Source: Thiosocius sp963759055
Lineage (GTDB): Bacteria > Pseudomonadota > Gammaproteobacteria > Chromatiales > Chromatiaceae
Assembly: GCA_963759055.1 (NCBI GenBank)
Contig: CAVWYD010000014.1
Span: forward strand, 147,752 to 211,751
Reading direction: 5' to 3'
DNA length: 64,000 bases
The notes beneath the pieces are model-generated. The model was not told the DNA's origin. It saw only the letters and a list, made by a program, of their open reading frames with translations, and made no database searches. This document shows positions 16,087-25,405 of the stretch, piece by piece (position 1 is the stretch's first letter; every line of letters begins with the position of its first letter). The translations under genes and the position numbers were made by a program.

Positions 16087-17910
16087 TCAAAGACTGGCGG
16101 CGGTGGACAGGTCAACGGCACCGAGACGGTCGGGAATGTCGCGAAACTGCAGTGCGGCCAGCCGCGCGTACAGACCATTCTGTGCGACCAGCTGGTCGTG
16201 GGTGCCGGTGGCCGCGATGCGCCCGTCCTGCATCACGACGATGCGATCCACCTTGCGGACGGTAGCGAGCCGATGGGCGATGATAATTGTCGTGCGCCCC
16301 GCCATTACTTCGTCTAGCGCAAGCTGTACCGCCTGTTCGCTCTCGGCATCGAGTGCACTGGTCGCCTCGTCGAGCAGCAGCAGGCTGGGATCGCGTACCA
16401 GCGCACGTGCGATCGCGATGCGCTGGCGCTGGCCGCCGGACAGGCGCACACCGCGCTCCCCGAGTCCGGTATCGAGTCCGTCCGGCAGGCGATTGAGGAA
16501 CTCGAGCGCATGGGCGGCCTCCGCGGCCCGGCGCACCGCGTCGCGTGTCACGTCCTCGCGTCCGTAACGAATGTTCTCGTAGGCGCTGGCGGCGAAGATC
16601 ACCGGTTCCTGCGGGACCAGCGCGATGCGTTCGCGCAACGCCGTGAGGTGAGCGTCGCGGAGGTCGACGCCGTCGAGGCGGATGCGCCCGACCTGTGGGT
16701 CGTAGAAACGCAGCAGCAGTTGCATCACGGTAGACTTACCGGCTCCAGATGGCCCGACGAGCGCGACCTGCTCACCGGGTTCGATCGTCAGATCAAAAGC
16801 GTTCAGCACCCGTGCCTGGGGCCGCGAGGGATAACTGAATCCGCAATGCTCGAACGTCACGGCGCTGGCTGCGCGTGCCGGCAGCGCGACCGGTGTAGCG
16901 GGTGAGGCCACCGCCGGGCGCGCAGCGAGCAACTCCGTAAGCCGCTCGGCGGCGCCGGCGGCGCGCATCAACTCGCCAGCCACCTCGCTCAGGGCGCCGA
17001 TCGATCCGGCGACCAAAACCGCGAAGAACACGAAGGCAGACAGGTCGCCGCCAGTCATCTGGCCGGCCAGTACGTCGCGCCCGCCGAACCATAGTACGGT
17101 GCCGACCGCGCCGAAGGTAAATAGCATGACGCCGCCGGCCAGCATCGCACTGAGACGCGCACGCCGGGTCGCGGTGGAGAATACGGCATCCACGTGAGTG
17201 CCGTAGGCTTGCTGGTCCGCCGCCTCGTGGCAAAACGCCTGCACCGTGCGGATACCGTGCACCACCTCGTCGACGTTCGCCGCGACGTCGGCGACGCGGT
17301 CTTGACTCAGACGCGACAATCGTTTTACCCGCCGGCCAAGCCACAACACCGGCAGCACGACCAGCGGCACCCCGGCCAGCACCAGCAGCGTAAGCTTTGG
17401 GCTGGTAGCGAGCAGCATCACGACACCGCCGGCAATCAGCAGCAGGTTGCGGATGGCGATCGGCAGGGTCGAGGCCACGACACTCTGCAATAGCGTTGTA
17501 TCGGTCGTCAGGCGTGAGATGACCTCGCCGGTGCGGGTCATTTCGAAGAATGCCGCATCCAGTTTGAGGACTTTCTCAAATACGGCCTTGCGCAGGTCGG
17601 CGACGACCCGTTCACCCATCCAGTTGATTAAGTAAACCCGGGTGCCGACCGCCGCACCCATTATCGCGATGACGCCGATGAATATAGCCAGCGAGGCGTT
17701 CAGCGCAGCTGGATCGCCGCTGCCCAGACCGTGGTCAACGACGTCGCGGATCACCCAGCCGAAGGCGAGCACGGCCGCAGCTGCCGTGATCAGGGCGACG
17801 ACGGCCAGCGTAACGTGCTTGCGGTAGGGCTGCAGAAAGCCAAACAGCCGTCGCAACGGTTTGAGGTCGCGCGACTTAGGGCGGTCGGTGTTGGCTGTGG
17901 AGTTACTCAC
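16087..17910 (-). CDS. ABC exporter, MsbA-related (fused permease-ATPase)
   Basis: 607 residues: six-helix exporter domain (about 1-320) followed by the nucleotide-binding domain with Walker A GPSGAGKST, signature LSGGQRQRIAIARAL, Walker B LLLLDEATSALD and H-loop IIAHRL. Works as a homodimer, likely exporting a lipid or hydrophobic compound across the inner membrane. Resembles the MsbA-related subgroup rather than true MsbA. The following methyltransferase gene is probably in the same operon. Confidence 0.93.
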   Translation of the reverse strand: MSNSTANTDRPKSRDLKPLRRLFGFLQPYRKHVTLAVVALITAAAAVLAFGWVIRDVVDHGLGSGDPAALNASLAIFIGVIAIMGAAVGTRVYLINWMGERVVADLRKAVFEKVLKLDAAFFEMTRTGEVISRLTTDTTLLQSVVASTLPIAIRNLLLIAGGVVMLLATSPKLTLLVLAGVPLVVLPVLWLGRRVKRLSRLSQDRVADVAANVDEVVHGIRTVQAFCHEAADQQAYGTHVDAVFSTATRRARLSAMLAGGVMLFTFGAVGTVLWFGGRDVLAGQMTGGDLSAFVFFAVLVAGSIGALSEVAGELMRAAGAAERLTELLAARPAVASPATPVALPARAASAVTFEHCGFSYPSRPQARVLNAFDLTIEPGEQVALVGPSGAGKSTVMQLLLRFYDPQVGRIRLDGVDLRDAHLTALRERIALVPQEPVIFAASAYENIRYGREDVTRDAVRRAAEAAHALEFLNRLPDGLDTGLGERGVRLSGGQRQRIAIARALVRDPSLLLLDEATSALDAESEQAVQLALDEVMAGRTTIIIAHRLATVRKVDRIVVMQDGRIAATGTHDQLVAQNGLYARLAALQFRDIPDRLGAVDLSTAASL

Positions 17911-18195
17911 TGTACCTGTCGCAGTTTCACCTGCGCATGATGGCCGATGTCCAGGATTCTACATGCACGATCAGTACGCGGTTTTACAGGCGCCTGTTGT
18001 TCGCCCGTTGCAGCGTGCGTTACGGTCATGTGATTCCCCACCGTCGCTGTGGAACCAGACTGCAGAGGTTAGGAGTCGATCATACTCTCATAACACGCAC
18101 GGGCTCGACCTGGCGCAAGCCTTTACAAGCCCACTCAAACGACCTATTTTCTTTGGTGATCGTTAGTGTCAGCTTGCGCACACATGTGTCCAGGA

Positions 18196-18244
18196 GCGGC
18201 TAATAACCCGAAGGTCGTAGGTTCAAATATTGCCTCCGCTATCA
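18196..18244 (+). pseudogene. Decayed tRNA 3' half, initiator-Met-like
   Basis: CTAATAACCCGAAGGTCGTA and GGTTCAAAT resemble the anticodon arm, variable loop and T arm of tRNA-fMet (which has CTCATAACCCGAAGG). Here the anticodon position reads AAT instead of CAT, and the T stem no longer pairs. The 5' half and D arm are absent. Best read as a tRNA remnant, possibly an old attachment site. Confidence 0.45.
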
Positions 18245-18415
18245 ATACCAAATTAAGTTCTTTTGAGTTTATGTTTCGAAGATGGTCGTAGAGAGATCTA
18301 AAGCCCTTTTTTCATGCCGAGAGTTTCTTGCTGTTTGCGGGTTTGGCACAAACTTGGCATACAGGAGATTTCTCGTGGCATCCATTCGAAAGCGTGTTGG
18401 CTCAAAGGAAACCAG

Positions 18416-18610
18416 TTACCACTTCGTCGACCGCTTATCGGGGTGGACGAGAGATGAGCGTGAAAGATGGGCCGCTTTTTCGTCGGCAAAGATGACTTGC
18501 TTGGCTTCGCGGTATCGCTCACGCGCGGACGGTCGGTAAATCAAAGCTGCCACCAGCAACAGAAACAGGGGTGCGCCGAAAAAGGCAACCCAAAAGTAGG
18601 CATCGTGCAT
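18416..18610 (-). CDS. Small membrane protein, CcoQ/FixQ-like
   Basis: 64 residues: one transmembrane helix (about 4-24, FWVAFFGAPLFLLLVAALIY) followed by RPSARERYREAKQVIFADE. That layout, with the final F-A-D-E motif, matches the cbb3 oxidase subunit CcoQ (FixQ). GGGAGG about 8 bases before the ATG supports the start. No ccoNOP genes are nearby, so this is either an orphan subunit or a look-alike. Confidence 0.5.
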   Translation of the reverse strand: MHDAYFWVAFFGAPLFLLLVAALIYRPSARERYREAKQVIFADEKAAHLSRSSLVHPDKRSTKW

Positions 18611-18858
18611 GTGAAATCCTCCCAGCAATATCGACCGACGTTGGCGAACGTACGGCTTGTCGGCCGACGCTCTCTGGATAGAAGATCGGGATAATAATGT
18701 CGCCTTCAACACCACGCGTTCTGTGGATGGCCGGGTAGGGAGATCGACCATGCAATCGACCGCGCGTCCGGCAGCGTCGTGCCAGAACGGGGTCTGTCCT
18801 GGTCAAGCCACCAGTATTGAAACCGTGTACCGGCGCACCCACCCGGTATTGTGTCTTG

Positions 18859-19005
18859 ATGGACCGGCCGCTACTTTACATTCTGATCGCTTTGGCCAGC
18901 ACCTTGCTGTTGTTCGCGGTTGGTGTTTTTCCCTATCCGTTCGGCTTGATCGTGTTGACCCTGCTGGCCTTGGGTCGGATTTTGCAGATCAAGGGGCAGG
19001 CGTGA
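18859..19005 (+). CDS. Small two-helix membrane protein
   Basis: 48 residues, mostly two hydrophobic helices (LLYILIALASTLLLFAVGVF and GLIVLTLLALGRIL) with a short basic tail. No family recognised. Weak ribosome-binding context; coding status is plausible from its hydrophobic pattern only. Confidence 0.4.
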   Translation: MDRPLLYILIALASTLLLFAVGVFPYPFGLIVLTLLALGRILQIKGQA

Positions 19006-19066
19006 AGGCGTCGCTGCAGGCACGTTCAGCGAGCGATCGCGCAGATGATGCAAACCAGGAGGCTGT

Positions 19067-19375
19067 ATGAACAGCGACCCGCACATGAAGGCGCGCAACC
19101 AGCGCAAGCTATTAATGAATACCCAAAGGCAAGAGTCGACAGATTGCCTGGTCTGGAATGGGCAGATCTCGAACGGTGGATACGGCCGGCTGATGCTGAA
19201 GACCGACGACGGCAATAAAATCGTCAGCGCGTCTCGTGCCGCCTACCAGCTTTTCATCGGTCCGCTGCACAAAGACAAGATCGTGTTGCCGAAATGCCGC
19301 AACCGGCTGTGTGTGAATCCGGAACATCTCGAGCTGGTCGACGAGGTACCGCTGGACTATTGGCATCGTGCCTGA
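19067..19375 (+). CDS. HNH-endonuclease-like small protein
   Basis: 102 residues with the layout of phage-type HNH nucleases: CLVWNGQISNGGYGRL, a basic SRAAYQLFIGPL helix, then CRNRLCVNPEHLELVD with the NPEHL motif. The first catalytic His of the motif (usually in a V-x-H-x-C segment) is replaced (IVLPKCRNRLC), so it may be inactive or DNA-binding only. AGGAGG upstream of the ATG gives a strong start. Confidence 0.65.
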   Translation: MNSDPHMKARNQRKLLMNTQRQESTDCLVWNGQISNGGYGRLMLKTDDGNKIVSASRAAYQLFIGPLHKDKIVLPKCRNRLCVNPEHLELVDEVPLDYWHRA

Positions 19376-19449
19376 ACGCTTGGTATCGGGCGGGGCGGCG
19401 AATCGGCTTTCTCGGCATTACGCGGCATGGCCGCATAAAGGTTACGCAT

Positions 19450-20076
19450 ATGGTCCGACATCGTTTTCTTGGGTTGCTCCTGCTGCTCGTCACGGGGGGC
19501 GCGATGGCAACTGAAGAGCCCGCTTACACGGTTGTCGAACAGTCCGGCAATTTCGAGCTGCGGCGCTACGAACCCATGATCATCGCCGAGACGCTCGTCT
19601 CAGGGTCCATGGACGATGCGTCGGGCAGCGGCTTCCGGCTGATCGCCGATTACATTTTCGGCAATAACACCGTTCGGAGCGGCGGTAATGAAAAGATCAG
19701 CATGACTGCGCCGGTGGCCATGGAGGCCCAGTCGGAAGAGATCAGCATGACCGCGCCAGTGAGCATGGAGAGATCGGCGGGGAAGTGGCGCATGCATTTC
19801 GTGATGCCGAGCGAATACACCCTCGATACCCTGCCCAGGCCAAACAATCCCGCGGTGACACTGCGCGAGATTCCGGCGACCAACTATGCGGTGATACGTT
19901 TCTCTGGCTTCGCTGGTGAGAACAAGGTCGCAGCGAAAACAGCCGAACTGAAGGCCTGGCTGGAGGGGAGGGGTATCGAGCCTCTTGGTAACCCCGAACT
20001 TGCGCGTTACAACCCGCCCTGGACCTTGCCCTTCTTTCGCCGCAACGAGGTCATGATCCCTTACGGACAAGGTTGA
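19450..20076 (+). CDS. SOUL family heme-binding-like protein, secreted
   Basis: 208 residues from ATG 19450: signal peptide (RFLGLLLLLVTGGAMA), then a SOUL domain (YTVVEQSGNFELRRYEPMII; EKISMTAPVAME, repeated as EEISMTAPVSME; NYAVIRFSGF). SOUL proteins bind heme or related tetrapyrroles in some cases; the bacterial periplasmic role is not known. The frame is open back to 19294, but that region overlaps the HNH gene in a different frame. Confidence 0.88.
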   Translation: MVRHRFLGLLLLLVTGGAMATEEPAYTVVEQSGNFELRRYEPMIIAETLVSGSMDDASGSGFRLIADYIFGNNTVRSGGNEKISMTAPVAMEAQSEEISMTAPVSMERSAGKWRMHFVMPSEYTLDTLPRPNNPAVTLREIPATNYAVIRFSGFAGENKVAAKTAELKAWLEGRGIEPLGNPELARYNPPWTLPFFRRNEVMIPYGQG

Positions 20077-20322
20077 ACGAATACCCTACGCACCCTGTGA
20101 TAGCGACTCTTGTTTTCAGCAAACAGGGTTATTGACGCACGCAAAACAGGACGCTGCCGCCGTGCGTAACTATGGTTTATCCTCTTTGTATGGCGCTCAG
20201 CGGCGCCTCTGTCGCTTCGCGCGTCGTTTTGGATTTCCTTTCCCATTGCAACGGCACTGCTGGGGCGGCAATGGGTGTTGGGCCTCGGAATAAGATCTCA
20301 CTTGGATTGGATAGATTCCTGG

Positions 20323-20979
20323 ATGACCTATCGAAGACTGTTTGGCAGTGCCATCCTGATGACGTTGTTTGTATTGCCACCGGCCACAACGGCAGAGAGG
20401 GACTGGGGTTCCAGCCACAATCTCCTGATCAAGGCGCCGGTCAACGATGACTGGTTCGTGATATCGCGCTCCAACCTCGCCTATAGAGACGACTTCGATG
20501 ACCGTTTCCTGGGCTTCACCGGGGGCGGGCTCGGTCTTCAGTGGACCGACGAGTGGAGCTTGCGAGCCGGCTACCGGCACGTCTGGTTCAAGCCGCAGGA
20601 CGACTGGCTGGAGGAGGACCGGCTGTACGCCGAGGCCCTCTATGCGAACCGTTTCGATCATGTCCGGTTCACAAGTCGCAGCCGGTTCGAGTTCCGCTTC
20701 TTCGACTACCGCGAGAACGACGTGCGCTTTCGTAATGAGTTTGTTGTCGAGTCGAACAAGACCATCCCGGGTACTGCGTTGCGACCGTATGCCGAAGAGG
20801 AGTTCTTCTACAGCGCGAACGACCGTCGCTTCGAGGCCAACTGGCTCGGCGCGGGCCTTGCGTGGCGGCCGGCAGACGGGATCAAGCTCAAGATCGGCTA
20901 CCGCTGGAACCGATTCCGGGTCGGTGACGACTGGCGAGATCGGGATACCCTGGTGACCGGCATCAACCTGTTCTTCTGA
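20323..20979 (+). CDS. DUF2490-like outer membrane beta-barrel protein
   Basis: 218 residues: signal peptide (FGSAILMTLFVLPPATTA), then alternating strands rich in aromatic and charged residues (WSLRAGYRHVWFKP, FTSRSRFEFRFFDY, IKLKIGYRWNRFRVG) and a terminal Phe (GINLFF), as in outer membrane barrels recognised by BamA. The layout fits DUF2490. Function unknown. Confidence 0.75.
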   Translation: MTYRRLFGSAILMTLFVLPPATTAERDWGSSHNLLIKAPVNDDWFVISRSNLAYRDDFDDRFLGFTGGGLGLQWTDEWSLRAGYRHVWFKPQDDWLEEDRLYAEALYANRFDHVRFTSRSRFEFRFFDYRENDVRFRNEFVVESNKTIPGTALRPYAEEEFFYSANDRRFEANWLGAGLAWRPADGIKLKIGYRWNRFRVGDDWRDRDTLVTGINLFF

Positions 20980-21024
20980 CCCGCTGCCAGGCGCTAGCGC
21001 TTCAGCTCGAGCGGTTCGCTGGTT

Positions 21025-21171
21025 GTTGATTTGCACTTAAAATCTAGCCATTTTTGCATCGAAGCTTGACCCGATGACAAATTCCATCTTTCAGAAACCT
21101 TGAAGAAATGCATGACTCCAGATGGTCGACGCAAGTATGCAAATCTGGTTCAAATGAGCATGAAATTCAAC
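21025..21171 (+). mobile_element. MITE, full copy 3 (diverged)
   Basis: Ends GTTGATTTGC and GAAATTCAAC, each with a mismatch to the consensus, with a matching interior (TTTTGCATCGAAGCTTGACC, AAGAAATGCATGACTCCAG). Same orientation as copies 1 and 2. Lies about 80 bp upstream of dispersed repeat copy 5. Confidence 0.85.
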
Positions 21172-21249
21172 AGCCCTAGATGCCTACTGTACCGGGGTCA
21201 GTCCAGTCTGGCCCCGAGGTGTCTACGAGAGCCGGGGCGATTCAATATC

Positions 21250-21478
21250 GTCGACAGTCCTCATTCACACTCCTCTAACTCCGCAGAAACCGCAGAAAAA
21301 CCACTCCGGGCAACAGTTCTGGCCGAACCTTTTCCTGGGACGGTGGCTCAAGGGCATGTCCTGGTGATTGCGAAGGAATTCAGATGATTATGAAGCGGTG
21401 GGTTGGGAACGCCCACGGGGATCAGGGCGTTAGGGCTTCGCGGGAAGAGATAGTGGGTCGCTTCGATTTTCGCATCGG
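21250..21478 (+). repeat. Dispersed ksgA-start repeat, copy 5 (subtype B)
   Basis: Left arm (CTAACTCCGCAGAAACCGCA), ksgA core, then subtype B middle (GTCCTGGTGATTGCGAAGGA, ATTATGAAGCGGTGGGTTGG, ACGCCCACGGGGATCAGGGC) and right end GGTCGCTTCGATTTTCGC. Confidence 0.9.
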
Positions 21479-21664
21479 TACGAATGTTCAGCAAAGAACC
21501 CTGAACACCTCGGTTAGGGAGGCAAAAACACCAACTATCCCGGTGACCGACACCATTGAACCCCTACACCTCCTGCGCTCAAAGAACAGGCTGGAGGCGT
21601 CTACCGTGGTGGGGGAAGTCTACTGTGGATGAAAGATCTGTCATCTGTCCTTTTTCGGCGCATT

Positions 21665-21907
21665 TCAGCCCCAGATATCGCTGTTTGGACGCTTGGCCTT
21701 GAGATACAGCATCTCGACCTTGTTACGTGCCCAGGGTGTCTTGCGCAGTAACTTCAGGCTGGAGTTGATGCTCGGGTCTTTGGCGAAGCACTTGATCCTG
21801 ATCCGGCGGGCAAGTTCCTCCCAGCCATAGATCTCCACCAATTCTGTCAGCAACGCTTTCAGTGTGATGCCGTGCAGCGGGTCTCCGGCTCCGGATTCGT
21901 TTGTCAC
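21665..21907 (-). CDS. VF530 family DNA-binding protein (DUF2132)
   Basis: 80 residues with the VF530 signature: DPLHGITLKALLTELVEIYG, WEELARRIRIKCFAKDPSIN, SSLKLLRKTPWARNKVE. Members have a SAP-like fold and are described as double-strand DNA-binding. GTG start at 21905-21907 overlaps the stop of the RRM gene (GTGA), so the two are translationally coupled. Confidence 0.88.
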   Translation of the reverse strand: MTNESGAGDPLHGITLKALLTELVEIYGWEELARRIRIKCFAKDPSINSSLKLLRKTPWARNKVEMLYLKAKRPNSDIWG

Positions 21908-22167
21908 TTGCGATTTGCCGATGCCGTCTTCGGCCCAGCTTTTTTGACCCGGATGATCTGTCCGTCGACGGATTTGCCGTTGAGCGTTTTCATCGCCGCC
22001 TTGGCCTCGCCCTCGCGCGGCATCTCGACAAAGCCAAAGCCCTTCGAGGTGCCGGCTTTCTGATCCATGACCAGCGTGCACGACTGGACCGTGCCGAGCG
22101 CTTCGAACATCCCCAGCAGTGCGGCTTCGCTGGTGTTGCGGGCCAGATTGCGGACCAGAAGTTTCAT
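21904..22167 (-). CDS. RRM-type RNA-binding protein
   Basis: 87 residues, one RNA recognition motif: RNP2 KLLVRNLARNTSE, RNP1 KGFGFVEM, ending in a basic tail. Similar short bacterial RRM proteins are often cold- or stress-associated. Start chosen at MKLLVRN (22167), 4 bp after the stop of the upstream ybiT gene. Forms an operon ybiT - RRM - VF530. Confidence 0.9.
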   Translation of the reverse strand: MKLLVRNLARNTSEAALLGMFEALGTVQSCTLVMDQKAGTSKGFGFVEMPREGEAKAAMKTLNGKSVDGQIIRVKKAGPKTASANRK

Positions 22168-22171
22168 CGGG

Positions 22172-23761
22172 TTATGCGGCCTCTTGTTTGCGCAGGTAGT
22201 CTTCATAGCTGCCATGGAAGTCAACGATTCCGGTTGGCGTCAGTTCGAGAATACGCGTGGCCAGCGAGGAAACAAACTCTCGGTCATGGCTGACGAATAG
22301 AAGCGTGCCCGGATAGTTTTCCAGCGCCAGGTTCAACGATTCTATCGATTCCATGTCGAGATGGTTGGTCGGCTCGTCCATCAACATGATATTGGGCTGT
22401 TGAAGCATCAGTTTGCCGAACAGCATGCGGCCCTGTTCACCGCCGGAGATCACGCTGACCGATTTCTCGATCTCGTTCTGCGAGAACAGCAGGCGACCGA
22501 GGATGCCGCGGATAACCTGTTCATCATCGCTCGGTGTACCCCATTGCTGCATCCATTCGAATAGGGTTTCGCCGCCGGCGAAATCACGTGCATGGTCCTG
22601 GGCGTAGTAACCAAGCTGCGCATTCTCCGACCATTTGACGGTGCCGGCAGAGGGCGTCGCCTCGCCGACCAGGCACTTCAGCAGGGTAGATTTGCCAATA
22701 CCGTTCGGGCCGATGATGGCGACGCGCTCTCCGACTTCGATGGTCAGGTCGAGCCCCGAGAACAATTCCTCGTCGTAATGTTTGCCGAGACCCTTCACCT
22801 CCAATGCCAAGCGGTGCAGTTTCTTCTCCTGGTTGAATCGTATGAAAGGATTTCGTCGGCTGGACGGCTTGATCTCGGTGAGCTCGATCTTGTCGATCTG
22901 CCGGGCGCGCGAGGTGGCCTGCTTGGACTTGGACGCATTGGCTGAGAAGCGACTGACAAAAGCATTTAGCTCGGCGATCTTGGCCTTCTTCTTCGCATTG
23001 TCTGCCTGCAGTCGTTCTGCCGCCTGGGTCGCAGCGGTCATGTACTGATCATAGGAGCCGGGGTAGATGCGTACCTCGCCGTAGTCCAGGTCGGCCATAT
23101 GGCTGCAGACACTGTTCAGGAAGTGGCGGTCGTGCGAAATGATGATCATCGTGCAGTTGCGTTCGTTGAGGATGCCTTCCAGCCAGCGAATGGCGTTGAT
23201 GTCGAGGTTGTTGGTCGGCTCATCGAGCAACATGATGTCAGGATCCGAAAACAGCACCTGCGCAAGCAGTACGCGCAGCTTCCAGCCAGGTGCGACCTCG
23301 CTCATCGGACCGAAATGCTGTTCAACCGGGATGCCGACGCCGAGCAGCAATTCGCCGGCCCGGGCCTCGGCAGTGTAGCCGTCCATCTCGGCGAAATGCG
23401 CCTCCAGATGCGCGGCGCGCATGCCGTCTTCTTCGCTCATCTCTGGCTTGGCGTAGATCGCGTCACGCTCCGACTTGATCGCCCAGAGTTCCTTGTGGCC
23501 CATGATGACCGTGTCGATGACCGCGGAATCTTCGTAGGCGAATTGATCCTGCTTCAGCTTGCCGATGCGCTGGTTCGGGTCCTTGGACACATTACCTGAG
23601 GAGGGTTCGAGATCGCCGCCAAGGATCTTCATGAACGTCGATTTGCCGCAACCATTGGCGCCGATCAGGCCGTAGCGATTGCCGTCGGTAAACTTGACCG
23701 AGACATCCTCGAACAGGGGCGCAGCACCAAACTGCATGGTGATATTGGCGGTGGTAAGCAT
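22172..23761 (-). CDS. ybiT: ABC-F ATPase YbiT
   Basis: 529 residues, matching YbiT-type ABC-F proteins along their length: two ATPase domains with Walker A GANGCGKST and GPNGIGKST, Walker B MLLDEPTNNLD and MLMDEPTNHLD, second signature SGGEQGRM, and an interdomain linker (SRFSANASKSKQATSRARQI). ABC-F proteins act at the ribosomal E site during translation; no transmembrane part is expected. Heads the operon with RRM and VF530. Confidence 0.95.
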   Translation of the reverse strand: MLTTANITMQFGAAPLFEDVSVKFTDGNRYGLIGANGCGKSTFMKILGGDLEPSSGNVSKDPNQRIGKLKQDQFAYEDSAVIDTVIMGHKELWAIKSERDAIYAKPEMSEEDGMRAAHLEAHFAEMDGYTAEARAGELLLGVGIPVEQHFGPMSEVAPGWKLRVLLAQVLFSDPDIMLLDEPTNNLDINAIRWLEGILNERNCTMIIISHDRHFLNSVCSHMADLDYGEVRIYPGSYDQYMTAATQAAERLQADNAKKKAKIAELNAFVSRFSANASKSKQATSRARQIDKIELTEIKPSSRRNPFIRFNQEKKLHRLALEVKGLGKHYDEELFSGLDLTIEVGERVAIIGPNGIGKSTLLKCLVGEATPSAGTVKWSENAQLGYYAQDHARDFAGGETLFEWMQQWGTPSDDEQVIRGILGRLLFSQNEIEKSVSVISGGEQGRMLFGKLMLQQPNIMLMDEPTNHLDMESIESLNLALENYPGTLLFVSHDREFVSSLATRILELTPTGIVDFHGSYEDYLRKQEAA

Positions 23762-24160
23762 GATATTTCCGGGCCCAAGAGCGCTGATGCGAAAAAACGG
23801 GAGGACATTTTACGCTTTTGTCACTTGGCTCGCCTGCCGAAGGGGGCTGACGCCTGTAAAAACCCATTTATTCTGCCAACCAGCGATGAGCTGAGCCGAA
23901 TTCAGGCAAGCGCTGGCGGCCATACAGCCCGATAGCAGCCTGCCGCAGAGGCATGCGCGATCACGTTGCCAGGGGCTATCGAACCTATGTGTGGCGAATT
24001 CCTAATCATGCCGCAATGGGTGTAAACGTGGTTAACGGGCGATAGATTAGGCCAATCAATAGAATTAAACTAAACAATTTCCATAACCTATAGTGCAGAA
24101 CTATGATTCGAGCCGTGACTTGGCAGACTGTCGACCTGTTTTCGCCGGAGAAAAGCAGCA
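23762..24160. other. Divergent intergenic region, no gene seen
   Basis: About 400 bp between the divergent ybiT and the manganese exporter-like gene, AT-rich around 24050-24090. It must hold both promoters. I could not identify a manganese riboswitch by eye, though one could be expected upstream of a Mn transporter. Confidence 0.45.
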
Positions 24161-25366
24161 ATGACAACGCTCGTAAAAAATATTCGCAGCTATACCCCCA
24201 GTGCTTTCAGTGGGCAGGGGTTCACGCATCGCGCCATGTTCGTGGCGGCGCTGGTCGCAGCTATCTCCGTCGTGCCGGGGGGTTGGCGTATCGCCCTGGA
24301 CGCGATGAATGAAGCCTATCTTGCTGTTGCGGTTTTTGTAGCCGGGACACTCGCGCTTGTCAGCTATGCCGAGCGCGGACTGAAGATCGACCTGGGGATC
24401 TGGTTGCATCAACACCGCCAGTGGCAGGTGCCGGTCGCTACCCTCCTGGGCGCCTTTCCTGGCTGCGGTGGCGCAATCATTGCCGTTACCCAATACACAC
24501 GAGGCCACCTGAGTTTTGGGGCTGTCGTCGCTACGCTGATTGCGACGATGGGTGATGCCATGTTTTTAATGCTGGCGCGTGAGCCTCAGACGGCATTTGG
24601 CGTACTGGCGATCAGCATGGCCGTTGGTTCTGTCACGGGGTTCATCGTCGATCGCGTGCATGGTCGGGACTTCTTGCGGCCGAGCGAAAAAGATACTGCT
24701 CCCGGCATAGTGTCGAACGCAGACGCAACTCCGGGGAAACCAGCGGGAGGCGCTGACGTTGTCTGGCTGTTGTTGATGATGCCGGGTGTCGTCATCGGTG
24801 TCCTGGCGGCATTTCAGTACGAAGTGGACGTTCTTCTCTACTTTTTGACGGGTTTCGAGTTTGCACACTGGTTGGGCGTGGCGGGTGCCTTTCTTGCCCT
24901 TGCGATGTGGGCCAGTGCCGGCGCATCGCGAATCACCTGCAACACAGACGGCGAGACCTGTCAGCAGACAGCGTCGCCGGCACTGCAGAAAGTCATCGAC
25001 ACCACAAACTTCGTTACGACATGGGTCGTAGTTGCCTTCGTTGGGTATGAACTGCTGATCGCCGTTGCCGGGATCGATCTGGGGACAGTGTTTACAGTCT
25101 GGGCACCACTGGTACCTGCGGTGGCTGTCCTGGTTGGTTTCATCCCCGGCTGCGGGCCGGCAATCCTGGTTACTTCCCTCTATCTGTCCGGATCGGTGCC
25201 TCTGTCGGCGCAGCTCGGCAATGCGATCGCCAATGACGGAGATGCGTTGTTTCCCGCGTTGGCGGTTGCCCCGAAAGCGGCAGTGGTTGCGACCCTGTAC
25301 AGCGCAGTCCCTGCCCTCATTGTCGCCTACGGATGGTATGCCTGGATCGAACATGGCGCCTTTTGA
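24161..25366 (+). CDS. Putative manganese transporter (ArsP_2 family)
   Basis: 401 residues with about 10 transmembrane helices in two repeat halves. Each half carries a related motif: GAFPGCGGAIIAVTQYTRGH with MGDAMFLML, and GFIPGCGPAILVTSLYLSGS with NDGDALFPAL. This is the pattern of the family annotated as putative manganese transporters. Direction is not proven. A cytoplasmic linker separates the halves. gpmA, a metal-sensitive glycolytic enzyme, follows. Confidence 0.8.
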   Translation: MTTLVKNIRSYTPSAFSGQGFTHRAMFVAALVAAISVVPGGWRIALDAMNEAYLAVAVFVAGTLALVSYAERGLKIDLGIWLHQHRQWQVPVATLLGAFPGCGGAIIAVTQYTRGHLSFGAVVATLIATMGDAMFLMLAREPQTAFGVLAISMAVGSVTGFIVDRVHGRDFLRPSEKDTAPGIVSNADATPGKPAGGADVVWLLLMMPGVVIGVLAAFQYEVDVLLYFLTGFEFAHWLGVAGAFLALAMWASAGASRITCNTDGETCQQTASPALQKVIDTTNFVTTWVVVAFVGYELLIAVAGIDLGTVFTVWAPLVPAVAVLVGFIPGCGPAILVTSLYLSGSVPLSAQLGNAIANDGDALFPALAVAPKAAVVATLYSAVPALIVAYGWYAWIEHGAF

Positions 25367-25405
25367 TTGCCGATAAATCGTCAACCGCTATCAAGGAGTG
25401 TGAAC

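Noticed and set aside
16793..17344. Arg-rich frames overlapping the ABC exporter
   Set aside because: Low-complexity shadow of the exporter coding strand.
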